From Nitrospirota bacterium (GTDB lineage Bacteria > Nitrospirota > Thermodesulfovibrionia > Thermodesulfovibrionales > JdFR-88), in the NCBI GenBank assembly GCA_021813765.1, contig JAKAJM010000020.1, positions 1-36,433 of the forward strand: 36,433 bases of DNA, given 5' to 3'. Below are positions 6,274 to 15,193 of the stretch, one piece after another (position 1 is the first letter of the stretch; the number at the start of each line of letters is the position of its first letter). The notes under the pieces are model-generated. The model did not search any database. It was not told the DNA's origin and saw only the letters and a program-made list of their open reading frames with translations. A program made the position numbers and the translations under genes.

Positions 6274-9200
6274 CTTTGTCATCCTCCTCGTCTTTTTTCT
6301 TCATTGGACAGGGCTTGTTCTTGAAGAACTCGTAATACAGAAGCGGCACAACCACAAGCGTTAGGGCCGTTGCGGCAACCGCCCCGAACATCAGCGATAT
6401 GGCAAGTCCCTGGAATATGGGGTCAAACAGGATAACCGACGCGCCCACCACCACGGCGGCGGCGGTGAGGGCGATCGGACGGAACCTCACCGCGCCCGCC
6501 CGGACAAGGGCGGCTTTAAGGTCATCGCATTTCGCCCATTCCATCTGCACGAAATCCACCAGCAATATCGAGTTCCGGACGATTATGCCCGCAAGCGCGA
6601 TAAAGCCTATCATGCTCGTTGCCGTAAAGAACGCGCCGAAGGCGAAATGCCCGGGCAGGATGCCTATCAGCGTAAGCGGTATGGGCGCCATTATGACAAG
6701 CGGCACCGCAAAATTCCCGAACCAGGCCACAACCAGAATGTAAATAAGTACAAGCACGGCGGCAAAGGCTATGCCCATGTCGCGGAAGGTCACATACGTG
6801 GTGTGCCATTCGCCGTCCCACTTCACCGAGTAATGCTGCCCTATGAGCGGCTGGTGCCAGAAATACTGTTTCACTTTAAAGCCGTCCTGCGTAAGGCGGG
6901 CTATCCTGCCTTTCATCTTCAGTATGGCGTAGACGGGGCTTTCCTCCTTGCCCGCAACGTCGCCGATCACATATACCACCCGATGAAGGTTTTTCCTGTA
7001 TATGGACTGATCTATCGTTCCTTCCCTGACGTTCACGACCTCGCCCAGAGGTACCAGAGCGCCGTCCTTCGAAGGGACCGTGAGCGAAAACAGGCTGCTT
7101 GCGCTTGAACGGTCTTTTTCAGGGAGCCTTAGCACTATGGGCACGGGGTCCCTCTCGTTGTCTATATGCACCAGGCCGGCCTGGAGCCCTTCCATTGAAG
7201 CGCTCAGCGTCTGGGCCGCCGCCCGCGTCGAAACACCGTCCAGCGCGGCCTTCGTCCTGTCCACGGCAAAGGTCAGCTTCTTCTGTGGAGCCTCGACATA
7301 CCAGTCCACGTCCACCACCCCCGGGGTCGCCTTGAATATGTCCATCACTTTTTTGGCCAGGGCGGTCTGCCCCCTGAGCGTAGGCCCATATACCTCCGCC
7401 ACAAGCGTATCGAGCACCGGCGGGCCAGGCGGGACCTCGGCTATCTTCACATTTGCCCCATAGAGCGCGGCTATGCGGTCCAGGCCCGGCCTTATCCTCT
7501 TGGCGATGTCATGGCTTTGCGCCGACCTCTGGCTTTTGTCCACTATATTGAGCTGGATATCCGCCTGGTATGGCTGGTTCCTCAGGTAATAGTGCCGGAC
7601 AAGCCCGTTAAAGTTGAAGGGCGAGGCGGCGCCTGCGTATATCTGGAAATCGGTCACCTCCGGCACGGTCCTCAGGTATTCTCCCATTTCGGAGGCCACG
7701 TGCTCGGTCGTCTCAAGCGTCGTGCCCGCGGGCATGTCTATTATCACCTGCATCTCGTTTTTATTGTCAAAAGGCAGCATCTTCATGGTGACCAGCTTGA
7801 GCGGCACCATCAGTATGGCCAGAAAAAGCAGGCCTGCCACCCCTCCCAGGGCGAACATCCTTTTTTTCCTGTTTTCAAGCAGCGGGTAGAGGGTTTTGTG
7901 GTAGATGCGGTCCATGCTCTGGAGCTCTTTTTTCTCATGGCCCTCCTCCTGCCTGGTATGCTTCACCTTTTTCAGGACCGCATAGCCAAGCCATGGGCTT
8001 ACGATAAAGGCTATGAGCAGGGAAAAGAGCATCGCCGCGGATGCCCCGACAGGGATGGGCCTCATGTACGGGCCCATGAGGCCGCCTACAAAGGCCATCG
8101 GCAGAAGCGCCGCTATGACGGTAAAAGTGGCCAGAATGGTCGGATTCCCGACCTCGTCCACCGCATAGGCCACCTTGTGCTTTCCGGGCCCGTAAAGCTT
8201 GAAATGCCTGTGGATGTTCTCCACCACCACGATGGCGTCGTCCACCAGTATGCCTATCGAAAAAATGAGCGCAAAGAGCGTCACCCGGTTCAGCGTATAC
8301 CCGTAAAGATAGTTTATGAGCAGGGTGAGGGAAAGCGTCACCGGAACGGCGACCGCGACAACCACCGATTCCCTCCAGCCCAGGGCCAGGGCCACAAGTA
8401 TTGTGACCGATATGGTCGCGATGAGCATGTGCTCCAGCAGCTCGTCGGACTTTTGCTCGGCCGTTGCCCCGTAGTTCCTGGCAACGTTTATTCTTACCCC
8501 GTTTGGGATCAGCCTTCCCCTCACCGCCTCTATCCTGGAGCGCAGCCTCCCGGCAAGCAGGGCGGCGTTGGTGCCCTTTTTCTTTGCAACGCTTATCGTA
8601 ACGGCATCGTAAAGCCTGGACGTGGGCTTTATGTCTTCAGGCCCGCCGCCCAGCCGCTGCTTTTTGTCAAAAGAGGGGCCAAGGCCCATGAACACATAAT
8701 CTTTGGGCTCCTGGGGGCCGTCGCTGATTGAGGCTACGTCCTTCAAATAGACAGGCCTGCCGCCCGAGACCCCGACCACCACATTGCCAACCTGCCCCGC
8801 GCTCTCAAGGAACCCTCCAGCCTGCACCCGGATGTTCTGGTTGCCGCTGTCCAGGTTTCCTTCTGGCGAGGCGAAGTTCGAGCCCTGAATGGCCCTGGCT
8901 ATGGCCATCACCGGCAGGTTGTACGCCTTGAGCTTTGCCGGGTCCAGCTCCACGCGCACCTGTCGCGGGGAGCCCCCGGTTATGGTGACCTGGGAGACAT
9001 CCGGGTCCTTTTTTATCTCGTCGCCAAGCCCCTCTGCCATCCGCCTTAGATCGTAGGAGGTGTATTTGTCCGACCAGAGGTTATAGACCAGCACCGGCAC
9101 GTCATTTATCGACATGGGCTTGATAAGCGGCTGGCTCACCCCAGGGGGTATCCTGTCGTAGTTGGACATGAGCTTGGTGTAGAGCGTCACGAGACTTTTG

Positions 9201-9574
9201 TTGATGCTCTGCCCCACGTAATACCTGACGATTATCAGGGAGCCTCCGGGCTTGCTGATGGAGTAGACGTACTCGACCTCCGGTATCTCCCGGATGAGCC
9301 TTTCCATGGGCTTGGTGACAAGGTTTTCCACTTCCTTGGCGGACGCCCCAGGGTAACCCACGAACACGTCTATCATGGGGACGTGTATCTGCGGGTCTTC
9401 CTCGCGCGGGGTCACTATCACCGCGAATATGCCGGCCACAAGGGATGCGGCCACGATAAGCGGCGTGAGCTTGGATGTAAGGAAGGCCCTGGCTATCCTG
9501 CCGGCTATTCCAAGCCGACCCTTGAAACTCTCCTTTTCCGGCACCGCGTCCTCCGGTTTCTGTTCATGATTCAC
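6260..9574 (-). CDS. RND-family efflux pump inner-membrane subunit, HAE-type
   Basis: Proton-driven inner-membrane transporter, 1104 aa, with the usual 12-helix plan: one N-terminal helix, a large periplasmic domain beginning PREEDPQIHVPMIDVFV, then helices 2-6, and the same again in the second half. Helix 4 reads IGILVDDAIVVVENIHRHF; the Asp pair matches AcrB-type proton-relay residues and differs from the heavy-metal (CzcA/CusA) pattern. Helix 1 and the YPGASAKEVE stretch are typical of the class. The start is GTG at 9574, overlapping the adaptor stop by 4 nt. With its TolC-like and adaptor partners it should form a tripartite pump. The substrate is unknown; the ArsR-type repressor upstream has a metalloid-binding motif, so metals or thiol-reactive compounds are possible. 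Confidence 0.92.
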   Translation of the reverse strand: MNHEQKPEDAVPEKESFKGRLGIAGRIARAFLTSKLTPLIVAASLVAGIFAVIVTPREEDPQIHVPMIDVFVGYPGASAKEVENLVTKPMERLIREIPEVEYVYSISKPGGSLIIVRYYVGQSINKSLVTLYTKLMSNYDRIPPGVSQPLIKPMSINDVPVLVYNLWSDKYTSYDLRRMAEGLGDEIKKDPDVSQVTITGGSPRQVRVELDPAKLKAYNLPVMAIARAIQGSNFASPEGNLDSGNQNIRVQAGGFLESAGQVGNVVVGVSGGRPVYLKDVASISDGPQEPKDYVFMGLGPSFDKKQRLGGGPEDIKPTSRLYDAVTISVAKKKGTNAALLAGRLRSRIEAVRGRLIPNGVRINVARNYGATAEQKSDELLEHMLIATISVTILVALALGWRESVVVAVAVPVTLSLTLLINYLYGYTLNRVTLFALIFSIGILVDDAIVVVENIHRHFKLYGPGKHKVAYAVDEVGNPTILATFTVIAALLPMAFVGGLMGPYMRPIPVGASAAMLFSLLIAFIVSPWLGYAVLKKVKHTRQEEGHEKKELQSMDRIYHKTLYPLLENRKKRMFALGGVAGLLFLAILMVPLKLVTMKMLPFDNKNEMQVIIDMPAGTTLETTEHVASEMGEYLRTVPEVTDFQIYAGAASPFNFNGLVRHYYLRNQPYQADIQLNIVDKSQRSAQSHDIAKRIRPGLDRIAALYGANVKIAEVPPGPPVLDTLVAEVYGPTLRGQTALAKKVMDIFKATPGVVDVDWYVEAPQKKLTFAVDRTKAALDGVSTRAAAQTLSASMEGLQAGLVHIDNERDPVPIVLRLPEKDRSSASSLFSLTVPSKDGALVPLGEVVNVREGTIDQSIYRKNLHRVVYVIGDVAGKEESPVYAILKMKGRIARLTQDGFKVKQYFWHQPLIGQHYSVKWDGEWHTTYVTFRDMGIAFAAVLVLIYILVVAWFGNFAVPLVIMAPIPLTLIGILPGHFAFGAFFTATSMIGFIALAGIIVRNSILLVDFVQMEWAKCDDLKAALVRAGAVRFRPIALTAAAVVVGASVILFDPIFQGLAISLMFGAVAATALTLVVVPLLYYEFFKNKPCPMKKKDEEDDKDVYA

Positions 9575-10725
9575 AGGCCCTTGGCCTCCTTGACGACATC
9601 GCCTTCGCTCAGCCCTTCAAAACCCGAAACCGTAACATGGTCCCCGGGATTAAGGCCGGAAAGCACCTCCACGTAGCCGTCATATTCCTGCCCTGTCCTG
9701 AGCGCGCGCAGCTGCAAAACCCCGTTTTGCCCTACGGCATAGGCGAACTGGAGCTGGCCGCGCCTGCCTATGGCGGCCTTGGGCGCCATAACCGCGCTCC
9801 TTTTTCCGTAGGGAACGTGCAATTTCACGTAAAGACCGCTCTGCAGCCCGGCCGAATACGGCAGGTCTATTCTTACGGTAAAGGTCCTCGTGATTGGGTC
9901 GATCCCTGGCGTCACCTGAGTTATGGGAAGCGTTTTCGGGCCTCCCTCCGCTTGCAGGTCCACCATTACCTGGGTGCCCTTTTTCACCTTGCCAAGCAGG
10001 CGTTCGTCCAGGGAAGCCGATATCCTGTAGCTTGGCTCCTCCAGCACGATCAGGGGCGCCCCGGGAGTAGCCATGCTCCCCACATCAACCTTCTTGTCGA
10101 TCACTATCCCGTTTATTGGGGCCCTCACCACCGTATATCCAAGATACGTCCTTGCCTCCGCCAGTGCGGCCCTGGCCTGGGAAACCGCAGCGCTGGCCAC
10201 CTGCAGCTTAAGGCCGGCCATCTGGAGCCTGGTGCTCATCTCGTCGAATTCCTGCTTGGCGATCGCCTTCTGATCGTAGAGGTTTTTGTATCTCTTGAAT
10301 GTGGTCCTGGCAAGCGCGTCCTCCTCTCTTGCCATTTTCCTTGCCTGTATCGCCTGTTCCAACCCCTGCCTGGCCTGCGCCACTCTGTCGCGCGCGTCCC
10401 CGGCCTCGATGGTAAGGAGGACCTGTCCCTTTCTTACCGCCTGTCCCCTGTCCACCCGCATGGAGGTCACCGTGCCCATTACCTTCGCGGCAACAAGCGA
10501 TGAGTTTTTTGACTCCACCATACCGGAGGTATCATACATGGACGGAATGGTCATGACCCTGACCACCGCGGTCCTTACCCCCTCGACCACCCGTCTTTGC
10601 ACACCGGCCCCTGGAGTTTTCCCGTGTCCGCAGGAGGCAAGAAGCGGAAGCGTCATCAGGGCCAGCGCAGAAAACCGGTTAAAAAAAAGACGATCAAAAA
10701 AACGCGAAGAAAAAACTTTTCTCAT
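9571..10725 (-). CDS. RND efflux periplasmic adaptor (membrane fusion) lipoprotein
   Basis: Adaptor subunit of 384 aa joining the RND pump to the outer-membrane channel. The N-terminus is a lipoprotein signal ending LPLLASC, so Cys32 is the likely lipidation site. Next come a first lipoyl half (GQAVRKGQVLLTIEAGDARD), a helical hairpin (about residues 108-190, rich in Ala, Lys and Gln), the second lipoyl half (YTVVRAPINGIVIDKKVDVG), a beta-barrel domain, and a C-terminal domain with GLNPGDHVTVSGFEGL. It overlaps the channel gene upstream and the pump gene downstream by 4 nt each, which suggests balanced, coupled translation. Confidence 0.92.
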   Translation of the reverse strand: MRKVFSSRFFDRLFFNRFSALALMTLPLLASCGHGKTPGAGVQRRVVEGVRTAVVRVMTIPSMYDTSGMVESKNSSLVAAKVMGTVTSMRVDRGQAVRKGQVLLTIEAGDARDRVAQARQGLEQAIQARKMAREEDALARTTFKRYKNLYDQKAIAKQEFDEMSTRLQMAGLKLQVASAAVSQARAALAEARTYLGYTVVRAPINGIVIDKKVDVGSMATPGAPLIVLEEPSYRISASLDERLLGKVKKGTQVMVDLQAEGGPKTLPITQVTPGIDPITRTFTVRIDLPYSAGLQSGLYVKLHVPYGKRSAVMAPKAAIGRRGQLQFAYAVGQNGVLQLRALRTGQEYDGYVEVLSGLNPGDHVTVSGFEGLSEGDVVKEAKGL

Positions 10726-12146
10726 TTCACTCCTTGTTCCCGGTCAACTTTTTGTATGAATTCGGAAATTCTGCCGCTTTCAAATCCCAATTTGAAAAAT
10801 TTTTCGATAAGGCTGTTTTGCGCCTCTATTACGCCGGTCCTTGCCCTCTCCACCATCACCTGGGAATCCAGGACGTCTATAAGCGGTGAGAGGGAATTTT
10901 TGTACCTGAGCTCCACAAGCCTTCTGCCCTCCCTGGCGGAGTCCAGTTCAGCTTTTGCATAGGCCAGGGTCTTCCTGGCGGTAAGTACGTCCTGATAAGC
11001 CTCAAACACCATGAAACTGGCCTCTTTCCTTGCTCCCTCAAGACCTTCCTCCGCCTGCCTGGCCTTTGCCCTGGCCTGGCTCACCTCATGTTCACGCGTG
11101 GCTCCGTCAAAGATGTCCCATCGCAGGAAGGCGGTGGCCATGTAACTTGAACCCTCCCCTTCAAAGGGGCTGCGGTGGTCGTTCCACTGGTACTGGCCGC
11201 TTACGCCCACCTCCGGAAAATATCCCGAGGTGGCAAAATCCACGCCGTTTTCAGCTTTTTTATACCTGGCCTGGATGGCCTTTATGTCCGGCCTGGCCAG
11301 TGCGCTTGCATAATATGCGCCTATCGGCTGGAGCTCTATGGCATAGGAGATCCCATCGGCATCAACGCTTCCCGCGCGCCCGATTACAAGGCCCAGCGCG
11401 CGTTTTGCCACCTCATAGTTTTCCTGCGCGGCTGCCATTCCCTTTTCCGCCTCCCGTTTGGCGGCATCGGCCCGGAGGACGTCCGAATAGAGGCCAAGCC
11501 CGGAGTTGTAACGCAGCTTGGCCAGACTCTCGTGCTCGGTTGTATCCTCAAGCGCCTTGCCCGCGGCATCAAGAAATTCGCGGGCCGTTACCACTCCCAG
11601 GTATGCCCTGACGGTGTCCATGGCCACCTTCTCCTTGAGCCTTTGGAAATCCAGTCCCTCCGATGCCTCGTCATCCCTGGACATCCGCTCGCCCGCTATA
11701 AGCCGCCTTGAATAGACGACCTGGTCCAGCTTCAGGCTGTTTTGAAAATCGTTGATCGATTCCGGCTGGTTGAGAGAGCTTATCTCAAAATCGGATGCAG
11801 AGAAGCGCTGCTGGTCCAGTTTGGCCATGAAGGCGTAGACAGGGTTGTCCGTGCGCAGATAACGGCTCTCAAAAGACAGGGAGGGATAGAAATAACCTCG
11901 CGAGGCCCCCACGCCCTCCTTTGCAGCCCTGACCGCCCAGACGCCAGCCCTGATGCGGGGGTTTTCCCTTAATGCCGCCGCCACCGCCTGGCTCAAGTCC
12001 ATCTTCTGGTTTTTCGCACCGGCCGCGCCGGGAGTTTTTGAGGAGGCTTCTTCCGGTTTCCCCTGCGCGAGGGCCCTGTGGGCAGGCGCTGACATCAGGA
12101 CAAGAAAGCATAACGTAAAAAAACAGAAAACCTTGGATGATCTCAT
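10722..12146 (-). CDS. TolC-family outer-membrane efflux channel
   Basis: Outer-membrane component of 474 aa. A Sec signal peptide (residues 1-27, ending HRALA) is followed by the two long repeats of the OEP family with many Ala/Arg/Glu-rich coiled helices, for example LSQAVAAALRENPRIRAG near residue 52 and ARKTLAYAKAELDSAREGRRLVELRYKN near 400. It forms the exit duct for the adaptor and pump encoded next. The ATG overlaps the regulator stop (ATGA), with AAGGAG just upstream. Confidence 0.92.
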   Translation of the reverse strand: MRSSKVFCFFTLCFLVLMSAPAHRALAQGKPEEASSKTPGAAGAKNQKMDLSQAVAAALRENPRIRAGVWAVRAAKEGVGASRGYFYPSLSFESRYLRTDNPVYAFMAKLDQQRFSASDFEISSLNQPESINDFQNSLKLDQVVYSRRLIAGERMSRDDEASEGLDFQRLKEKVAMDTVRAYLGVVTAREFLDAAGKALEDTTEHESLAKLRYNSGLGLYSDVLRADAAKREAEKGMAAAQENYEVAKRALGLVIGRAGSVDADGISYAIELQPIGAYYASALARPDIKAIQARYKKAENGVDFATSGYFPEVGVSGQYQWNDHRSPFEGEGSSYMATAFLRWDIFDGATREHEVSQARAKARQAEEGLEGARKEASFMVFEAYQDVLTARKTLAYAKAELDSAREGRRLVELRYKNSLSPLIDVLDSQVMVERARTGVIEAQNSLIEKFFKLGFESGRISEFIQKVDREQGVK

Positions 12147-12580
12147 CTCCTTGCACCCGGACTTTCCGCACCCGCCCCGTCTCCGGCGGGCAGCTTTTTC
12201 TTTTTTCTTATGAACTCACGGAAAGACTTCATATCGCAGCGGCCCGTGGCCTTCTGGAATTCCTGGCATTCCTTGAGGCAGTTCCTGTCCTCCGCCGCCT
12301 TCTCCGTCTGCGCCAGGTCCTTAAGCACCGAACTTGCAAATCCCAGGCCCCTGGCCTCCAGGTCCGGCCGAAGCTTATAGAACATAAGCTTCTTTTCCCT
12401 CCGGGAAAGCAGAAAACCAGCCGATTTAAGAAGGTTCAGGTTTCTGGAAACAAGCGGCTGGCTCGTCCCCAGAACCGCCATTATCTGGCAGACACAAAGC
12501 TCCCGCCCGGACACCAGCAGAAGTATCCTGAGCCTCGTCTCATCGGAAAGCGCCCTGAAAATCTTTAAATATTCATTCAT
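12143..12580 (-). CDS. ArsR-family repressor with ELCVC metalloid-binding motif
   Basis: Winged-helix repressor of 145 aa, first gene of the efflux operon. RALSDETRLRILLLVSGRELCVCQIM carries the ELCVC motif that in ArsR proteins binds As(III)/Sb(III) at the start of the recognition region; TSQPLVSRNLNLLKSAGFL is the DNA-binding helix. An unusual C-terminal extension has three more Cys (in NCLKECQEF and GRCD), then a Lys/Arg-rich tail. Binding of a thiophilic inducer is predicted to release the operator and induce the pump. Inducer identity is inference: some homologues of this architecture sense other signals. Confidence 0.85.
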   Translation of the reverse strand: MNEYLKIFRALSDETRLRILLLVSGRELCVCQIMAVLGTSQPLVSRNLNLLKSAGFLLSRREKKLMFYKLRPDLEARGLGFASSVLKDLAQTEKAAEDRNCLKECQEFQKATGRCDMKSFREFIRKKKKLPAGDGAGAESPGARR

Positions 12581-12583
12581 GAC

Positions 12584-12619
12584 CTAATCATATAACCATA
12601 ATTAGATATGTATTGTCAA
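12584..12619 (-). promoter_or_regulatory. Promoter and probable operator of the efflux operon
   Basis: On the minus strand TTGACA (12619-12614) and TTATAT (12595-12590) are 18 nt apart, with an extended -10 TG one base before the second hexamer. A dyad, CTAAT (12584-12588) and ATTAG (12601-12605) separated by 12 nt, covers the spacer and -10, a typical place for an ArsR-family operator. The predicted start site is 3-4 nt before the repressor ATG, so the mRNA would be nearly leaderless. Confidence 0.65.
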
Positions 12620-12646
12620 ATCTTTTGGCTGTCTTTTTATGAAATG

Positions 12647-12670
12647 AAAAGGTTTTTTAAAGAACCTTTT
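12647..12670. terminator. Weak bidirectional hairpin between ald and the efflux promoter
   Basis: AAAAGGTT and AACCTTTT form an 8-bp stem around an 8-nt loop, 40 nt past the ald stop on the minus strand. The T residues sit inside the stem, so termination strength is uncertain. Confidence 0.45.
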
Positions 12671-12709
12671 TAAGTTCTGGCATGTTTTTGTTTTGCAGCC
12701 ATGAGCCCA

Positions 12710-13810
12710 TCAAAAAATGTCCCCAGGCTCGTAGCCAAGCGACAGGGCTGCCGCAGGATGGACTATCCTGCCCCCATATACGTTAAGCGCGCTTCTCAAA
12801 GGTGCGCTTTTTTTAAGGCAGTCCTCCAGATGGGCCTCCGAGGCGGCCAATTTGATGTACGGGAGTGTGGAGTTTACAAGGGCCAGGGTTGAGGTCCTCG
12901 GATATGCGCCAGGCATATTGGCCACACAGTAATGGATGATGCCGTCAACCTCGAATACGGGGTCGTCGTGGGTGGTAGGTCTGGAGGTCTCCGCCGTCCC
13001 CCCCTGGTCTATTGATATGTCTATGATGACGGAGCCCTTCTTCATCGTCCTGAGCGCGTCCCTGTTTATGAGCACAGGCGCCTTTGCACCGGGCACAAGC
13101 ACTGCGCCTATTACGGCATCGGCCTCCCTCAGAGATTCCATGAGCGCGCCCCGGGTGAGGCCGATCGTCTTTACCCGGCCCATGAACATCTCATCTATCA
13201 GTTTCAGCCCGCCTGCGGTTATGTTCATGACCGTCGTGTCCATCCCGATGGCGCAGGCCACGCGGGCCGCGTTTGTGCCGGCCGTTCCGGCGCCAAGTAT
13301 AAGGCAGTTTGCGGGCCTGACGCCGGCAGCGCCAGCCGCGAAAACGCCGCTGCCGCCAAAAGTCCCCTGCAGGTAAAACGCTCCCATAAGCGGGGCCATC
13401 CTGCCCGCGATAAGGCTCATGGGGGCAAGCAGCGGGAGCCTTCCGTTCTCATCGAGGGTCTCATAGGCCAAAGCGGAAACCCCGCTTGAAAGCAGGGCCC
13501 TTGCAAGCCCCGGGTTAGCGGCCAGGTGGAGGAATGTGAAGAGGGCCTGCCCCTCTCTTAAAAAACGGTACTCCTCGGGCAGAGGCTCCTTGACCTTCAC
13601 TATGAGCCCGGCTTCCTTCCATACGGCCTCCCTGTCCGAGATGCGCGCGCCAGCCTTTATATAAAGGTCATCCGGGAAACCGCTTCCAAGCCCCGCGCCC
13701 TGCTCAACTAGCACCGTATGCCTGAGGCCCGCAAGCTCGGCCGTCCCTTCCGGGGTCAGCCCCACACGGCGCTCCTCCTTTTTGATCTCTGCCGGCACCC
13801 CTATTACCAT
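12710..13810 (-). CDS. ald: Alanine dehydrogenase
   Basis: NAD-dependent enzyme, 366 aa, interconverting L-alanine and pyruvate plus ammonium. It begins MVIGVPAEIKKEERRVGLTP, the diagnostic N-terminus. Residues matching the known active site are visible: Arg15, Lys74 in VKVKEP and His95 in FTFLHLAANP, with the catalytic Asp in VIIDISIDQGG. The Rossmann loop is GAGTAG (173-178). Full length for the family. ATG 13810 has GGAGG 7 nt upstream. It is divergent from tyrS; a perfect CTGATA-N5-TATCAG palindrome lies 17-33 nt upstream of the start. It probably serves nitrogen assimilation or alanine use. Confidence 0.94.
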   Translation of the reverse strand: MVIGVPAEIKKEERRVGLTPEGTAELAGLRHTVLVEQGAGLGSGFPDDLYIKAGARISDREAVWKEAGLIVKVKEPLPEEYRFLREGQALFTFLHLAANPGLARALLSSGVSALAYETLDENGRLPLLAPMSLIAGRMAPLMGAFYLQGTFGGSGVFAAGAAGVRPANCLILGAGTAGTNAARVACAIGMDTTVMNITAGGLKLIDEMFMGRVKTIGLTRGALMESLREADAVIGAVLVPGAKAPVLINRDALRTMKKGSVIIDISIDQGGTAETSRPTTHDDPVFEVDGIIHYCVANMPGAYPRTSTLALVNSTLPYIKLAASEAHLEDCLKKSAPLRSALNVYGGRIVHPAAALSLGYEPGDIF

Positions 13811-13826
13811 CCGTGCGCCTCCATTT

Positions 13827-13843
13827 CTGATAAAAAATATCAG
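13827..13843. promoter_or_regulatory. Palindrome CTGATA-AAAAA-TATCAG upstream of ald
   Basis: A perfect 6-bp inverted repeat with an A-rich centre in the ald leader. The core TGATAAAAAATATCA matches the Fur/PerR-type 7-1-7 layout at most positions. A near-identical palindrome lies before the NRAMP gene (31105-31122). It may be an operator or an RNA hairpin. Confidence 0.45.
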
Positions 13844-13882
13844 ATACCACCTAAGGCTTCAAGAAATTATTGGCGGGCCCGA

Positions 13883-13910
13883 TTGACCCGCCGGGCCTGC
13901 CGGTTATATC
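13883..13910 (+). promoter_or_regulatory. Candidate tyrS promoter
   Basis: TTGACC (13883-13888) and TATATC (13905-13910) are 16 nt apart. The start site would fall near 13917, leaving a leader of about 9 nt that still contains most of the AAAGGA Shine-Dalgarno. A GGCGGG...CCCGCC hairpin overlaps the -35. Confidence 0.45.
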
Positions 13911-13925
13911 ATAAAGGACAAAACC

Positions 13926-15125
13926 ATGCTTGAAGCCCTTGAACAGCTGGAGATAATAAAAAGAGGCGCAGCGGAGATCATCGCCCATGATGAGCTTTTA
14001 AAAAAGCTTGAGCGGGGCGTCCCGCTGCGCGTCAAGGCGGGTTTTGACCCCACCGCCCCCGACATCCACCTTGGCCATACGGTGCTTGTAGAAAAAATGA
14101 GGCAGTTGCAGGACCTTGGCCATGAGATCATCTTCCTTATCGGGGACTTTACCGGCATGATCGGGGACCCTACCGGCAAAAGCGAGACCAGAAAGCCCCT
14201 GACCTCAGAAGACGTCGCCAGAAACGCCCTCACCTACAGGCAGCAGATATTCAAGATACTCGATGCGGAAAAGACCCGCGTTGAGTTCAACTCGCGGTGG
14301 ATGGGCCGGCTGAAGCCTGAGGAGTTCATCAGGCTTACCAGCCAGTACACGGTGGCCAGGATGCTTGAGCGGGAGGATTTCAAGCAGCGCTTCCAGAGCC
14401 AGAGCCCGATAGGCATCCATGAGTTCCTCTATCCTCTCATCCAGGGATACGATTCGGTGCATCTGAAGGCGGACATAGAGCTTGGCGGCACGGACCAGAA
14501 GTTCAACCTCATAGTCGGCAGGGAGCTTCAGAAGGCTTACGGGCAGGCCCCGCAGAGCATTGTGCTAATGCCCCTTCTTGAGGGGCTGGACGGCGTCAAG
14601 AAGATGTCCAAGAGCCTTGGCAACTACATTGGGATCACGGAGCCACCCGGGCAGATGTTCGGCAAGATCATGTCGGTCACGGACGAGCTGATGCTCCGCT
14701 ACTACGAGCTTTTAAGCCATATATCCAATGAGGAGTTCAAGGACCTCAGAGAGAAGATTAAAGACGGCTCCCTGCACCCGATGGAGGCAAAAGAGGCCCT
14801 CGCCCTTGAGATCACCGAAAGATATCACGGCAGGCAGGAGGCCCTGAAGGCAAAAGAGGGGTTCGAGCTGGTATTCAGGAAAAGGGAAGTGCCAGGCGAG
14901 ATCGAGGTCTTCAAACTGGCATGGGAGGAAGAGCTCCTGTGGCTGCCCAAGGTCCTCAGTCTCTCGGGGCTTGCCCAAAGCGTATCTGAGGCCCGCAGGC
15001 TCATAGAACAGGGCGGCGTAAAGATAGACGGGCAGAGATGCTCCGACCCTGAGGCGAAACTCCCCAAAGGCTCCTATCTTCTGGCCGTAGGCAAAAGGCG
15101 CTTCCTAAGGATAGAGCCGCGGTAA
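13926..15125 (+). CDS. tyrS: Tyrosyl-tRNA synthetase
   Basis: Cytoplasmic class I aminoacyl-tRNA synthetase, 399 aa, that charges tRNA-Tyr. The signature HLGH (HIGH equivalent) is at residues 48-51 after [11 protein letters not shown], and KMSKS is at 226-230. The tyrosine-binding region with GGTDQKFNL follows residue 186. The C-terminal part (about 335-395) is an S4-type RNA-binding domain ([18 protein letters not shown]). Length and layout match the shorter TyrZ-like bacterial form. ATG 13926 has AAAGGA about 8 nt upstream. No T-box leader is visible. Confidence 0.96.
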   Translation: MLEALEQLEIIKRGAAEIIAHDELLKKLERGVPLRVKAGFDPTAPDIHLGHTVLVEKMRQLQDLGHEIIFLIGDFTGMIGDPTGKSETRKPLTSEDVARNALTYRQQIFKILDAEKTRVEFNSRWMGRLKPEEFIRLTSQYTVARMLEREDFKQRFQSQSPIGIHEFLYPLIQGYDSVHLKADIELGGTDQKFNLIVGRELQKAYGQAPQSIVLMPLLEGLDGVKKMSKSLGNYIGITEPPGQMFGKIMSVTDELMLRYYELLSHISNEEFKDLREKIKDGSLHPMEAKEALALEITERYHGRQEALKAKEGFELVFRKREVPGEIEVFKLAWEEELLWLPKVLSLSGLAQSVSEARRLIEQGGVKIDGQRCSDPEAKLPKGSYLLAVGKRRFLRIEPR

Positions 15126-15193
15126 AAAACCTTCCGCGAAGATCCCGCACGTTTTTTCTCATAAGGCCCGCTTACGTGTTAAAATCAGATGTC

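Noticed and set aside
7511..8731. 406-codon open frame on the plus strand
   Set aside because: It lies wholly antisense to the RND pump gene, is rich in His, Arg and Gly as expected from reverse reading of GC-rich coding DNA, and shows no domain.
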